From assembly GCF_905171775.1 (NCBI RefSeq), contig NC_053499.1:29751026-29815025 (forward strand): DNA of 64,000 nt, read 5' to 3'. Every line of letters starts with the position of its first letter. Position 1 is the stretch's first letter. Of this stretch, positions 47,369 to 57,694 are shown in pieces. This DNA is from Rana temporaria (taxonomy: Eukaryota > Chordata > Amphibia > Anura > Ranidae). The notes below the pieces were generated by a model. It made no database searches, had not been told where the DNA came from, and saw nothing but the letters and a program-made list of their open reading frames with translations. A program made the position numbers and the translations under genes.

Positions 47369-48261
47369 CTTCTGACATCCAGGCTCTTTCCTTACCATAG
47401 TACAAAAAAACTGCGCTATCATAAACCAATAAGAAATGGATAAAAAAGGCTGCAGTTAGGTGGGATAAACACAGAATAAATAGACAGAAAAAACTACGCC
47501 AGCAATATTAAACCAACAACCGGAAAGGTTGCCACCTTTTTGCTCGCTGGAACTCTGACCAAGTGAAACTGGACTAAGTGGTGAGCTAAAACCCAGAGTT
47601 GAAAACAGGAGATTATAACAGGCGTCATCAAACCTAAGCTGTAGCACACATCCCCATTGAAAACGTCTGCGTATGACGAAACGCGTCTGATGGCGTACAG
47701 GGACGTCACGGCGTCGATTTGAAGGAGAAAGGGCTCCTATAGTGCCGGCCGGCATTGTTTACATGCTTTTTAAAGATAAACTTTTGTAAGTACATTACTT
47801 TTATTTAAAAAATTATTTTATACGAAATTGTGCTATGGTCTCCTTTCCTCTCATGTGCCTATGGACTGCGTGTATGTAAAAGCCTAGCACCCTCATTATC
47901 GGAAGAAGTTCTGTTTGGGGTTCCAATCCTGTGGACGGAGACCATGGCCGGGCATTGTGTTAACGCTGGTTAAGCTTGCCCTTCTGGTAAGCTGCTTTCC
48001 ATCAGTTGGCAGGCTCTCACGTATTCCAAGATTCACAGTGGTGGCATTTGTCATGTTTATGGATACATATTGAGATTTATCCATTGTACTTTGGGACATT
48101 ATTATTTTTCATCACCCCAACCTTTTCGGTTGTTGGTTTAATATTGCTGGCGCAGTTTTTTTCTGTCTATCTTTCCTTACCATCCCCGTTGAGGATGTTA
48201 AAAAAGAGCCAGGAGGCCGAGCGAGTGAAGCGTGACATTGGCTAGGCCACCTAGGGGGCAG

Positions 48262-48560
48262 CTTTATCTTTACGCCGGCGTACCTCTTACGGAAACGGCG
48301 TATCTTTACTGCGACGGGCGCACGTACGTTCATGAATTGGCGTATCTAGTCATTTGCATATTCTACGCCGAACTCAACGGAAGCGCCACCTAGCGGCCAG
48401 CGTAAATATGCACCCTAAGATACGACGGCGTAGGAGACTTACGCCGCTCGTATCTTAGCCTAATTTAAGTGTATCTGGTTTCCAGAATACGCTTAAATTT
48501 GCAAAAGCATATCTACTGATACATCGGCGTAACTTTCTGTGAATCTACCTATAAGACTCT
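48262..48560. repeat. Harbinger-like MITE fragment
   Basis: Shares CGCCACCTAGCGGCCAGCGTA, GATACGACGGCGTAGGAGAC and TTTGCATATTCTACGCCG with the MITEs at 111 and 57695, in reverse. The terminal repeats are not both visible. Confidence 0.6.
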
Positions 48561-48849
48561 CATTCACTTCAATGTAATTTCTTATGTCCAGCGACTTGGG
48601 GCAACTTGAAGTCTGGCAAGTCGGATCCCAAGTCGCTGTAGTGTGAACCAGCACTTAATGAAGGTACAACATTTAGCAACATATTGCTACATTTAGAGGC
48701 GCTTCTCTTCTCTCTTATACTCTGTAGCTCCTGCTTGATTTTGCTTCTAATCCCCATGTGGAGGATTCCATTGGTGGATGAACATTTTATGGTTACACAA
48801 CTTATCACATTGCTATAATCTTTTTATATGGACTATAAACTGAAGGACC

Positions 48850-48982
48850 TATGAATAAATGGCTGTGGAACGAATCATCTGAGTTTCCATTATTTCTTAT
48901 GGGGAAATTTGCTTTGATATACGAGTGCTTTGGATTACAAGCCTGTTTCGGGAACGAATTATCCAAGGTTTTACTGTATCAG
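48850..48982. repeat. Tigger/pogo-type DNA transposon end
   Basis: TTCTTATGGGGAAATTTGCT, TTGATATACGAGTGCTTTGG and the end CCAAGGTTTTACTG resemble the terminal region of pogo/Tigger elements. Recognition is by resemblance only. Confidence 0.45.
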
Positions 48983-49328
48983 CGACTATGACCTATTCCA
49001 GCCAAGGACTCTCAGACAATCTTATGTCAACCCCCACAGCAATTTACCTAAAAGAAAACAGAGTCTCCCACATGTAGTAGATCAGGTCTTACAACCAGTA
49101 GATCAACACATTTTCCAACATAATGCACGGCTGCTTTGTCCCAATTCATTCTGAAGCCAAGTCTCCCAAAAACACGTTTCTACAGTCTTACCTCCCAGTC
49201 ACACCACATTTGTTACACCCTCTACAACTTTACATCTCCTAGATTACACCTCCCTGATGTCTTTTTGCTTCCGCTTAACAATTCCCTTTCTGCGATATAT
49301 ATCTATATATCATTCGATCTATCTATCT
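48983..49328. other. Intron 1, nothing recognised
   Basis: A short TATC-like microsatellite lies near 49295-49328. Confidence 0.4.
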
Positions 49329-49961
49329 CCCGTACTCAAGTATAAGCCAACCCTAATATAAGCCGAGGCACCTAAATTTACCACAAAAAACTGGGAAAAC
49401 TTATTGACTCGAGTATAAGCCGAGGGTGTCCATCTGCATGCCTCACTGTGCCCATGTGCATGCCTCACTGTGCCCATGACTAGACTGACGTTTAACATTG
49501 GAGTCTATGGAAGGGGTGCCCGGAGTTTCAAAAATCAGTGCTCCCCAACCGTAGGTCCCCCAGACAACAAACTTTGCACACGTGTAGAGGAGAAATGGGG
49601 CTACGTGTACAACGAGCTGGGCTACGCGTGTGCCAAGTTCCGGGTCCAGGGGACCTACGACCAGCCGGTACTGGGTCCCCAAATTCACAGAAGAAATGAC
49701 CGTTTAACATAGGAGTCTATGGAAGGGGTACCCGGCTTTGAAAAATCGGTGCTCCTCGGACAACAAACTTTGCACACTTGTAGAGGAAGAGTGGGGCTAC
49801 ATGTGTGCCAAGTTTGGGGTCCAGGGGACCTATGGCCAGTACCGGATCCCCAAAGTCCGGGAGATCAGGCGCAAAAAAGTGACTCGAGTATAAGCCGAGG
49901 GGGGCATTTTCACCAAAAAAAAATGTGCTGAAAAACTCGGCTTATACTCGAGTATAAACGG
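49329..49961. mobile_element. TA-flanked GTATAAGCC element (copy 2)
   Basis: The left end CCGTACTCAAGTATAAGCC and the right end GGCTTATACTCGAGTATAAA plus CGG are followed by TA. The internal CGTTTAACATxGGAGTCTAT is duplicated (49491 and 49702). Confidence 0.75.
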
Positions 49962-49963
49962 TA

Positions 49964-50779
49964 TATCATTATCTATATAAAATTTCCTTTAGATTTACCA
50001 AAACCATACAACATGAGGTCAAACCTAAAATGCTTCTAAATTTGTATGCAGTCAGACAGGCCCTGGCACTACATTGTTCAAGGTAAAGGAAATCAAATAA
50101 AACATTTGTATAATGTATGGCCGGCCAGGGTTTCTATTTGCCACCTCATTACCCCCCACTTTTCACTCTCCTCAAGTACGTTGCTGCAAAATTTCCCCAT
50201 GCCCATCTATTTATACCCCACCCTGCTTCTAGTCGCCCACTGCCTATTTATATTCCAAAGTATTGCATAATCTCCATGTCTCTATACATCTTTCCATCTG
50301 TGATCCACCTTCCCTTTCCCAACTTTTCAGCCTTCCTCTATATCAGTTTTATTCTTCATGTTACCCCACTTTTATTTTAGATCTCAATCCTTCCCACCTC
50401 AGTGCATTCCCCTTATATAATCCCACTTCTCTATCCTACGTATCCTAATCCTCCTCCTCCGATAATATAGTTCTACTCCTCGAAGCAATCCCTTAGAGCC
50501 CTCCAGTCTCCTCTCTGTACCACACCAACCTGTAAAAGCCATGAATCTGCATTTCCTAGGGCTCCTACCTATAAACCCCTCAGTGTTCACTTCCACCCTA
50601 TAGATGTCCTGTGCCTTCCCTCCAGCCTGTAGTAGTCCCCCCCTATCTACTCTCTGTAGATTTCTACATCTGTAAAAGACCACTAACCTCCTATCTGCAG
50701 CAGTCCCACTGATCTTCTCTCTGTAGAACCCCCCCCAATACTCCTCTCTGTGAAGCATCATCCCCCTCTTCCCAATCTC
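49964..50779. other. Intron 1, pyrimidine-rich approach to the minisatellite
   Basis: Increasing density of CCTCTCTGTAG-type words from about 50500, which look like decayed units of the array that follows. No gene. Confidence 0.5.
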
Positions 50780-52955
50780 CTCTGTGTAGCATCCCCCCCC
50801 CCATTCCCCCTCTGAATAAGCCCCTCTCCGATCTCCTCTCTGTAGTTGTACCCCTCCATCTCCTCTCTGTAGTAGCCACCCCGGGATCTCCTCTTTGTAG
50901 TCGTTTCCCCTCTTCCCATCTCCTCTCTGTAGTAGCACCCCCAACCCAGTAGAAGCCCCGATCTCTAGAAGGTGCACCCCCCCCCCCCCCCCCATCAGTT
51001 CTCTTTAGTAATTTCCCTATCTCGTCTCTGTAGTAGCCCCCTGAACTCCCCCAGGATCAGCTTTCTGTAGCAGTTCCCCTCTCCCCCCATGATCACCTCT
51101 GTAGTTCACCTCTGCACCAACTTCTCTCTGTAGTAGCCACCCTGGGATCCCCTCCTTGTAGTAGTTTCTCATCTCCTCTCTGTAGTATCCCCTCTGATCT
51201 CCCCCCAGGATCACCTCTCTGCAGTAGCCCCCCTGATCTCCTCTCTGAAGTAGTTCCCCTCTCCTCTCTCTAGTAGTTCCCCCCCCCATCTCCTCTCTCT
51301 AGTAGTTCCCCTCTCCTCTCTCTAGTAGTTCCCCTCTCCCCCCCCCACCCCCTCTCTCTAGTAGTTCCCCTCTCCCCCCACCTCCTCTCTATAGTAGTTC
51401 CCCTCTCCCCCCACCTCCTCTCTATAGTAGTTCCCCTCTCCCCCCACCTCCTCTCTATAGTAGTTCCCCTCTCCCCCCCCCCCACCTCCTCTCTATAGTA
51501 GTTCCCCTCTCCCCCCCCACCTCCTCTCTCTAGTAGTTCCCCTCTCCCCCCACCTCCTCTCTATAGTAGTTCCCCTCTCCCCCCCCCACCTCCTCTCTCT
51601 AGTAGTTCCCCTCTCCCCCCCTCCTCTCTATAGTAGTTCCCCTCTCCCCCCCCAACCTCCTCTCTATAGTAGTTCCCCTCTCCCCCCCCACCTCCTCTCT
51701 ATAGTAGTTCCCCTCTCCCCCCCCACCTCCTCTCTATAGTAGTTCCCCTCTCCCCCCCTCCTCTCTATAGTAGTTCCCCTCTCCCCCCCCACCTCCTCTC
51801 TATAGTAGTTCCCCTCTCCCCCCCCCCCACCTCCTCTCTATAGTAGTTCCCCTCTCCCCCCCCACCTCCTCTCTATAGTAGTTCCCCTCTCCCCCCCCTC
51901 CTCTCTATAGTAGTTCCCCTCTCCCCCCCCACCTCCTCTCTATAGTAGTCCCCCTCTCCCCTCCACCTCCTCTCTATAGTAGTCCCCCTCTCCCCCCCTG
52001 TAGTAGTCCCCCCCTCTCCCCTCTGTAGTAGTCCCCCCCTCTCCCCCCTGTAGTAGTCCCCCCCTCTCCCCTCTGTAGTAGTCCCCCCCCTCTCCCCTCT
52101 GTAGTAGTCCCCCCTATCCTCTCTGTAGTAGTCCCCCCTCTCCTCTCTGTAGTAGTCCCCCCCTCTCCCCTCTGTAGTAGTCCCCCCCTCTCCCCTCTGT
52201 AGTAGTCCCCCCCTCTCCCCTCTGTAGTAGTCCCCCCCTCTCCCCTCTGTAGTAGTCCCCCCCGCTCCTCTCTGTAGTAGTCCCCCCTCTCCTCTCTGTA
52301 GTAGTCCCCCCTCTCCTCTCTGTAGTAGTCCCCCCTCTCCTCTCTGTAGTAGTCCCCCCTCTCCTCTCTGTAGTAGTCCCCCCTCTCCTCTCTGTAGTAG
52401 TCCCCCCTCTCCTCTCTGTAGTAGTCCCCCCTCTCCTCTCTGTAGTAGTCCCCCTCTCCTCTCTGTAGTAGTTCCCCTCTCCTCTCTGTAGTAGTTCCCC
52501 TCTCCCCTCTGTAGTAGTTCCCCTCTCCCCTCTGTAGTAGTCCCCCTCTCCCCCCCTGTAGTAGTCCCCCTCTCCCCTCTGTAGTAGTCCCCACTCTCCA
52601 GTAGTCCCCCCTCTCCTCTCTGTAGTAGTCCCCCCTCTCCTCTCTGTAGTAGTCCCCCCTCTCCTCTCTGTAGTAGTCCCCCTCTCCCCTCTGTAGTAGT
52701 CCCCCTCTCCCCCCTGTAGTAGTCCCCCTCTCCTCCCTGTAGTAGTCCCCCTCTCCCCCCTGTAGTAGTCCCCCTCTCCCCCCTGTAGTAGTCCCCCTCT
52801 CCCCCCTGTAGTAGTCCCCCTCTCCCCCCTGTAGTAGTCCCCCTCTCCCCTCTGTAGTAGTCCCCCTCTCCCCTCTGTAGTAGTTCCCCTCTCCTCTCTG
52901 TAGTAGCCACCCCGGGATCTCCTTGTAATAGTCTCTAGAAGGTACAGCTCTCCGC
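50780..52955 (-). repeat. Large minisatellite, G-rich in the HIPK3 sense strand
   Basis: About 2.2 kb of tandem units. On the plus strand, 52000-52900 consists of 22-24-bp units around CTCTGTAGTAGTCCCCCCTC. 51270-51990 consists of units of about 32 bp around CTCTATAGTAGTTCCCCTCT with a long C run and CACCTC. 50780-51260 holds older, diverged units. In the minus (HIPK3 sense) strand this gives runs of 4-9 G separated by GAGA and ACTACTA. It ends about 80 bp from the predicted exon 1 donor. The long reading frames of the GERGGLLQ type across it are artefacts of the repeat. Confidence 0.95.
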
Positions 52956-53038
52956 TCTGTGTACATGTCTCTCTCTCTCTCTCTCTATGAGTCCCTAATT
53001 TCAGTCGCTCGGTGGGTAGGTGTCCCCCCCAGACTTAC

Positions 53039-53440
53039 CTTCATAGAGCAGCAGGAGGTGCAGCGTGCAGGGCTGTGCCGGACATGTCAGGCAGTGTGCG
53101 GGGCCCCTCTGCATGCTCAGCTCGCGCCGGCCGCTGCCATCTTGTCCCGGCCCTGAGCTCCGTCACCGTCCTCCTGCTTCCCACCCTCCAAAACACCCCG
53201 GGCGGCTCGGGGGAAGAGGGGGCCTGTCCTGCGTCTTCTGTCTTCTCAATAGGTCGCGGGGGAGCCCATACTAGTCCTGTCAGCGCGGGCTCCTGGGCTT
53301 GCTCGGTCCCGCCGCGCACACACCGCCGCCGCCCGCTCCCCTCCTAACATGTCGCTCAGGCAGCCTAAAGGAAACAGACAGCACCAGCCGATCCCCGAGC
53401 TCATCCGACCCAGAGACGCCACCTGGCGTCCGCAGCGAGG
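53039..53440 (-). other. HIPK3: Predicted non-coding exon 1 of HIPK3 (3' end at 53039; 5' end not defined)
   Basis: The minus strand of this CpG-rich segment ends in CTATGAAG/GTAAGTCT, a strong splice donor with the intron starting at 53038. HIPK3 orthologues start translation in exon 2, so a non-coding first exon in a CpG island far upstream is expected, and no other such island with a minus-strand donor was seen between here and exon 2. The region holds a few short open frames but none resembles a known protein. The transcription start is unknown; the upper limit is set by the promoter motifs at 53444-53488. Linking this exon to HIPK3 is inference from position, strand and donor. Confidence 0.62.
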
Positions 53441-53465
53441 AACGTTACCGTGGCAACCCATGAGC
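53041..53465. promoter_or_regulatory. CpG island
   Basis: About 420 bp rich in G+C and in undepleted CpG dinucleotides, in contrast with the AT-rich sequence on its right and the CpG-poor pyrimidine array on its left. CpG also occurs in MITEs of this window, but this segment has no terminal repeats and is not palindromic, which favours a host promoter island. Confidence 0.7.
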
Positions 53466-53490
53466 CCTTGTTTACATCGGTGACGTCATT
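53441..53490 (-). promoter_or_regulatory. Putative HIPK3 promoter: RFX X-box and full CRE
   Basis: GTTACCGTGGCAAC at 53444-53457 is a 6-2-6 inverted repeat that matches the RFX X-box pattern closely. TGACGTCA at 53481-53488 is the full palindromic CREB/ATF site. Both lie directly upstream of the CpG-rich exon 1 candidate in minus-strand orientation, 24 bp apart. No TATA box is obvious, as is usual for a CpG-island promoter. Confidence 0.5.
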
Positions 53491-53994
53491 TGTATTAACT
53501 CTCTGCCCGCTAGAGTGGACCTCGGTGCCCTGTGCAATGGTCATGTACAAAAAAAAATTATAATAATCAGGCGTTGTCCGGGTGATCCATTCTCCATGTG
53601 ATGGGGAAGAGCCTTGTATCTGAAGTGCAATGCTTAGCCCTGCCACCAGAAATGTGCTGTCATGTCTTCACCTTTATCAATAAATAAATATACAAAATAT
53701 AATTCCTCATTTAATGTGCGATCTGCAATAATAAAGAAGACCCACCTGTATACTAATCAACGGGCTACCATAGCATTGCATGCTTTCTTTATTTTAAATT
53801 GTCATTATACATACAGTATGTGTTCTATGACCATGAAAAATATGTCTTCTTTTATATTTTATTTTATAATACAAATCTGCAGCTCAACACAGGAAATCCT
53901 GAATGATCCGTATAGAATGCCGCAAACTCTCAGAGTATGTGGGCGACAAAATAACAATGACCGCATGCTTGCTCATATGTAGTCTTCATGCAAT
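53491..53994. other. Upstream flank, nothing recognised
   Basis: AT-rich sequence beyond the CRE with no supported feature. Confidence 0.4.
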
Positions 53995-54510
53995 TTAAAG
54001 CTGGAGTTCACCCATAAAACAATGTTTCCCCTTAGATGGATGCTCGTTTTGTCTAGGGGAATCGGCTAGTTGTTTTAAAATATGATCCGTACTTACCGTT
54101 TTCGAGATGCATCTTCTCCGCCGCTTCCGGGTATGGGTCTTCGGGAGCGGGCGTTCCTTCTTGATTGACAGTCTTCCGAGAGGCTTCCGACGGTCGCATC
54201 CCTCGCGTCACTAGTAGCCGAAAGAAGCCGAACGTCGGTGCGGCTCTATACTGCGCCTGCGCACCGACGTTCGGCTTCTTTCGGAAAATCGTGACGCGAT
54301 GGATGCGACCGTCGGAAGCCTCTCAGGAAGACTGTCAATCAAAATAGGAACGCCCAGTCCCGCAGCACATACCCGGAAGCGGCTGAGAAGATGCATCTCG
54401 TAAACGGTAAGTACAGCTCATATTTTAAAACAACTAGCCGATTCCCCTAGACAAAACGAGCATCCATCTAGGGGGAAAAAGTGTTATGTACGGGTGAACC
54501 CCCGCTTTAA
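53995..54510. mobile_element. Palindromic TTAA MITE, family A (copy 4)
   Basis: TTAAAGCTGGAGTTCACCC and GGGTGAACCCCCGCTTTAA ends. The centre is near 54250 (CTGCGCCTGCGCACCGACG). Very close to the copy at 61099. Confidence 0.87.
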
Positions 54511-54827
54511 ATTTTATCAATGAAACCACAAATAAGCTTCTATTTTGATTTTATTATTTTTATCTCCCTCCCAGCACATCAAAGTTGTCTTTAAAGTGCA
54601 TTCAAAGACAAAAGAAAAAATCATTCTGCAATACATGCACAATTCCCTATGCTTTACCAGCGCAGGGAAGAAACAAAACTAAGTGCCGTTTCTTCCCTAG
54701 CCTGTGCTGCTAATGGCGGACCCCGTGCACTTGCGCGGGAGTGATGTCACGTGGCTCTGGCGAATCACAGAGCCGGAGTCCTCGGCCAGGAAGGAAGAGG
54801 GGCCAGAAGGTGTATGCTGCCTACACA

Positions 54828-55941
54828 TAGGGGGCCATATTCTGAGTAAAGTTACGATGGAGTATCTCAGGATACTCCATCGTATCTCTCTTTTTTGGCC
54901 AGTGTATCTATGCGAGTGATTCTTAGAATCATTTTCGCATAGATACGCTTAAGATCCGCCATCTGTAAGTCACTTACACTGTCGGATCTTAAATGTAATT
55001 ACTCCGCCCGCCGCTAGATGGCGTTTACGTTCAGGTCTCATTTGTTTATGCAAATGAGCCTGATACGCCGATTCCCGAACGAATTTGCGTCGCGTAACCG
55101 TCGCTAACGTCGTTTGCATAAGCGTAAACTTACCCCTGCTATATGAGGGGTAAGTTTACGCAAGTCCCACATAGGCCATGTTAAGTATGGCGTCGGGTCC
55201 GCGTCGTGTTTTTCCATCGGCTACGTCGTTTCCCTAAGTCGTTCTTGAATACGACTTTACGTCAATGACGCACACGTTGGCGTCATTGACGTTTTATGCC
55301 GAGAACTGGAGCATGCGCACTGGGCTATTTTAAGCCCGGCGCATGCGCAGTTCGTTAGAATCGGGGGCGCGCTTAATTTAAATAGAAGCCGCCCCCTTGG
55401 ATTTACGCTGGGATACGCCGGGCCAAATACACTACGCCGCCCCAAACTACGGAGCAAGTGTTTGGGGAATACAGCACTTGCTCCTGTAGGTTGGGGCGGC
55501 GTAGTGTAAATGGCTTACGCGCCGCCCGCCTACAATCTACGGGAATATGGCCCAGGGTTGCCACCTGTCCAGAATTCACCCGGACAGTTTGGGTTTTTGA
55601 ATCATGTGTCCAGGTTTTAGTCCACCTGAAACCCGGACACATTATTCAGACCAGACTGTGGCTCCCCAAGTAACCAAGATAGTCATACACAAATCTGTTG
55701 CCAGTGTGTGTGACTGTTTGGGGGCAGGTTTGGCATCACTGAAGGGTGGGGTGATGATGTCAGCAAGAGCAATTTGGCCACAACCACTGGCGCGCTTTGT
55801 GCGCTATGTTACTGATCTTCTTGGGGCACCCAAATTTGTCCTAGGACTTTTATAATCCTATAGTGTTTACTGAAAAAAAAATCATTGCCCTATGCTGCCG
55901 AAAGTATTCGGGTTTGGCTTGAAGAAAAGGTGGCAACCCTA
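54828..55941. mobile_element. hAT MITE with 8-bp duplication CCTACACA, split by a Harbinger-like MITE
   Basis: CCTACACA is at 54820-54827 and 55942-55949. The right end GGTGGCAACCCTA and the left end TAGG plus GTTGCCACCTGTCC are perfect complements once the insertion is removed. The left end is interrupted after TAGG by the MITE 54832-55553. No transposase. Confidence 0.9.
54832..55553. mobile_element. Harbinger-like MITE nested in the hAT terminus, target duplication AGG
   Basis: Ends GGGCCATATTCTGAG and GGGAATATGGCCC. AGG is present on both sides (54829-54831 and 55554-55556). The interior has the TACG/CGTA style of the MITE at 111 and a GCGCATGCGCAG block. Confidence 0.85.
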
Positions 55942-56182
55942 CCTACACAGGGGACATCGCTGCATTCTTTTGCGGGTACGTGACACATACTGGGCTAGTA
56001 TGCTATGCATACTAGCCCATTGTGCTTTTTATTTGCAGGGAGCAAAAGAGGAAGTAAAACCCATCAGGGTTTACTTCCTGTTTCAGAGACGGTCACAGGC
56101 TTCTAACATGCGAATTGGATGTGGTTTTTCCACATCCAATTACCTATAGGTAGAAGTCACATATAAGGGTTTACAACCACTT

Positions 56183-56375
56183 TAATGGAGCCAGTTCACA
56201 CATCTCCGGGATGGATGCGGAGCGAATTGCATTGGAGTCCTGTGCGTCTTCTGGTCCATGTCAGGTCCGAATTCACCCGAAATTTCGGACCAAAATCAGA
56301 CCTGAAACGGTGAACAGGGATGCACCGGACGGCTGCTCTGAGCCGCTCTGCATGGAAATGTGAACCCAGCCTAAC
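56183..56375. repeat. Fragment of the GGTTCACA MITE
   Basis: TGGAGCCAGTTCACACATCT to GTGAACCCAGCCTAA. Shares several blocks with 8307-8581 but lacks the matching left end. Confidence 0.6.
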
Positions 56376-56404
56376 ACGCACATGAACTTCAATGGCATCC
56401 CAGT

Positions 56405-56590
56405 CTTATGCAAAAACAATAAGGATATGGACAGCCGCACTCCAGTAACTTGAAAAAAGACGTGCCCTTTATTGGGTACAGGAAAAAATGCACTACAGAT
56501 ATCAGCACACAGTGGGATAAACAGCTGACGCGTTTCGCATTGAGTGTCAATGCTTAATCATAGCTATAGATGAAATAAAAAAAATCCCAG
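56405..56590 (-). repeat. Dispersed repeat shared with 5580-5700, with ACGCGTTTCG
   Basis: Reverse complement of 5580-5700 over about 110 bp, then GACGCGTTTCGCATTGAGTG. Family not identified. Confidence 0.7.
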
Positions 56591-56594
56591 TCTT

Positions 56595-56696
56595 AGTCGG
56601 TAGGATTCAATATTGAGTTGGCCCACCCCTTGCGGCTATAACAGTTTCAACTCTTCTGGGAAGGCCGTCCACAAGGTTTAGGAGTGTGTCTATGGC
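56595..56696. repeat. Dispersed repeat, TTGAGTTGGCCCACCCC type
   Basis: GAGTTGGCCCACCCCTTGCG through CAAGGTTTAGGAGTGTGT matches a repeat sequence familiar from fish and frog genomes. Its class was not determined. Confidence 0.45.
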
Positions 56697-56960
56697 AGGG
56701 GTGCCCAACCTTTTGAAGCGCAAGGGCCACTTAAGCAACTTGGTAACCAGTCGAGGGAAGTTTTACAGAAATGACAAATCAATTAATTTTAGTAAAAAAA
56801 GCATTTATTCCTCGCTCCATTAAAAGAAGTTGACAGATTCTCAACCTTTTCAATCCCTTCATTTTTCTATGTGGCTTAAAAAATGATTAAAACAAGATGT
56901 AAAAAGTGCTGCTAATGTGTTCAGGGTTTTTTATTTTTTTATGGGTTGTTTTATTTGTAA
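56697..56960. mobile_element. hAT 5' end, truncated
   Basis: Starts CAGGGGTGCCCAACCTTTTG, a typical hAT terminus. No matching right end was found before the (TA)n at 56976. Confidence 0.45.
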
Positions 56961-56971
56961 ATAAAGTTACC

Positions 56972-56975
<4 letters not shown>

Positions 56976-57013
<38 letters not shown>

Positions 57014-57050
57014 TATATATATATATACAGTATATATATATATATATATA
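56976..57050. repeat. (TA)n microsatellite
   Basis: TA dinucleotides with two CAGTATA interruptions. Confidence 0.95.
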
Positions 57051-57680
57051 CTCGAGTATAAGCCGAGCCGAATATAAGCCGAGGCACCTAATTTTACCAC
57101 AAAAAACTGGGAAATCGTATTGACTCGAGTATAAGCCTAGGGTGTCCATCTGCATGCCTCACTGTGCCCATACCTCACTGTGCCCATACCTCACTGTGCC
57201 CATACCTCACTGTGCCCATGCCTCACTGTGTCCATGACTAGACTTACGTTTAACATGGGAGTATATAGAAGGGTGACTGGCTTTGAAAATCGGTGCTCCC
57301 CGGGCGTAGGTCCCCCAGACAGCAAACTTTGCACACTTATAGAGGAGAACTGGGGCTACACGTATGCCAAGTTTCGGGTCCAGAGGACCTACAGCCAGCC
57401 GGTACTGGGTCCCCAATGTTACCGGAGAAATTACTGTTTAACATGGGAGTCTTTGGAAGGGGTGCCCGACTTTGAAAAATTGGTGCCACCCGGTCGTACA
57501 AACTTTGCAGAAGAGTGGGGCTATAGGTGTGCGAAGTTTGGGGTCCAGGGGATCCATGGCCGGCGGGTACCGGGTCCCCAAAGTCCGGGAGAGCAGGCGC
57601 AAAAAGAGTATAAGCCGATGGGGGCATTTTCGGCACCAAAAAATGTGCTGAAAAACTCGGCTTATACTCGTGTATATACG
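57051..57680. mobile_element. TA-flanked GTATAAGCC element (copy 3)
   Basis: Starts in the (TA)n with CTCGAGTATAAGCCGAG and ends GGCTTATACTCGTGTATATA plus CGG, followed by TA. CCTCACTGTGCCCATA is tandemly repeated at 57165-57230. Confidence 0.78.
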
Positions 57681-57694
57681 GTAATATACTGTGT

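Larger units (their letters stand above)
46725..48735. mobile_element. Large nested inverted-repeat element
   Basis: 46729-46765 (GAGTATAAAAGAGAAGAGAG, GGCGCCT) is complementary to 48690-48724. Inside it, 47480-47522 is complementary to 48125-48172 (CCAGCAATATTAAACCAACA). It contains the hAT MITE 46905-47368 and a Harbinger-like fragment at 48262-48560. The CGAAACGCGTC motif is at 47679. Confidence 0.6.

Noticed and set aside
46910..47400. Frames of 93-124 residues on both strands
   Set aside because: Products of the 22-bp minisatellite inside a hAT MITE.
50399..50995. 198-residue minus-strand frame
   Set aside because: It lies in diverged units of the same array and repeats GD(Y/G)-type words; no domain.
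51873..52966. Long minus-strand frames of 330-345 residues rich in Gly, Arg, Tyr and Leu
   Set aside because: They arise from the minisatellite, are open in more than one frame, and have no non-repetitive sequence.
53012..53461. Open frames of 70-111 residues in the CpG island, both strands
   Set aside because: GC-rich sequence lacks stops by chance. The translations are low-complexity and overlap in several frames.
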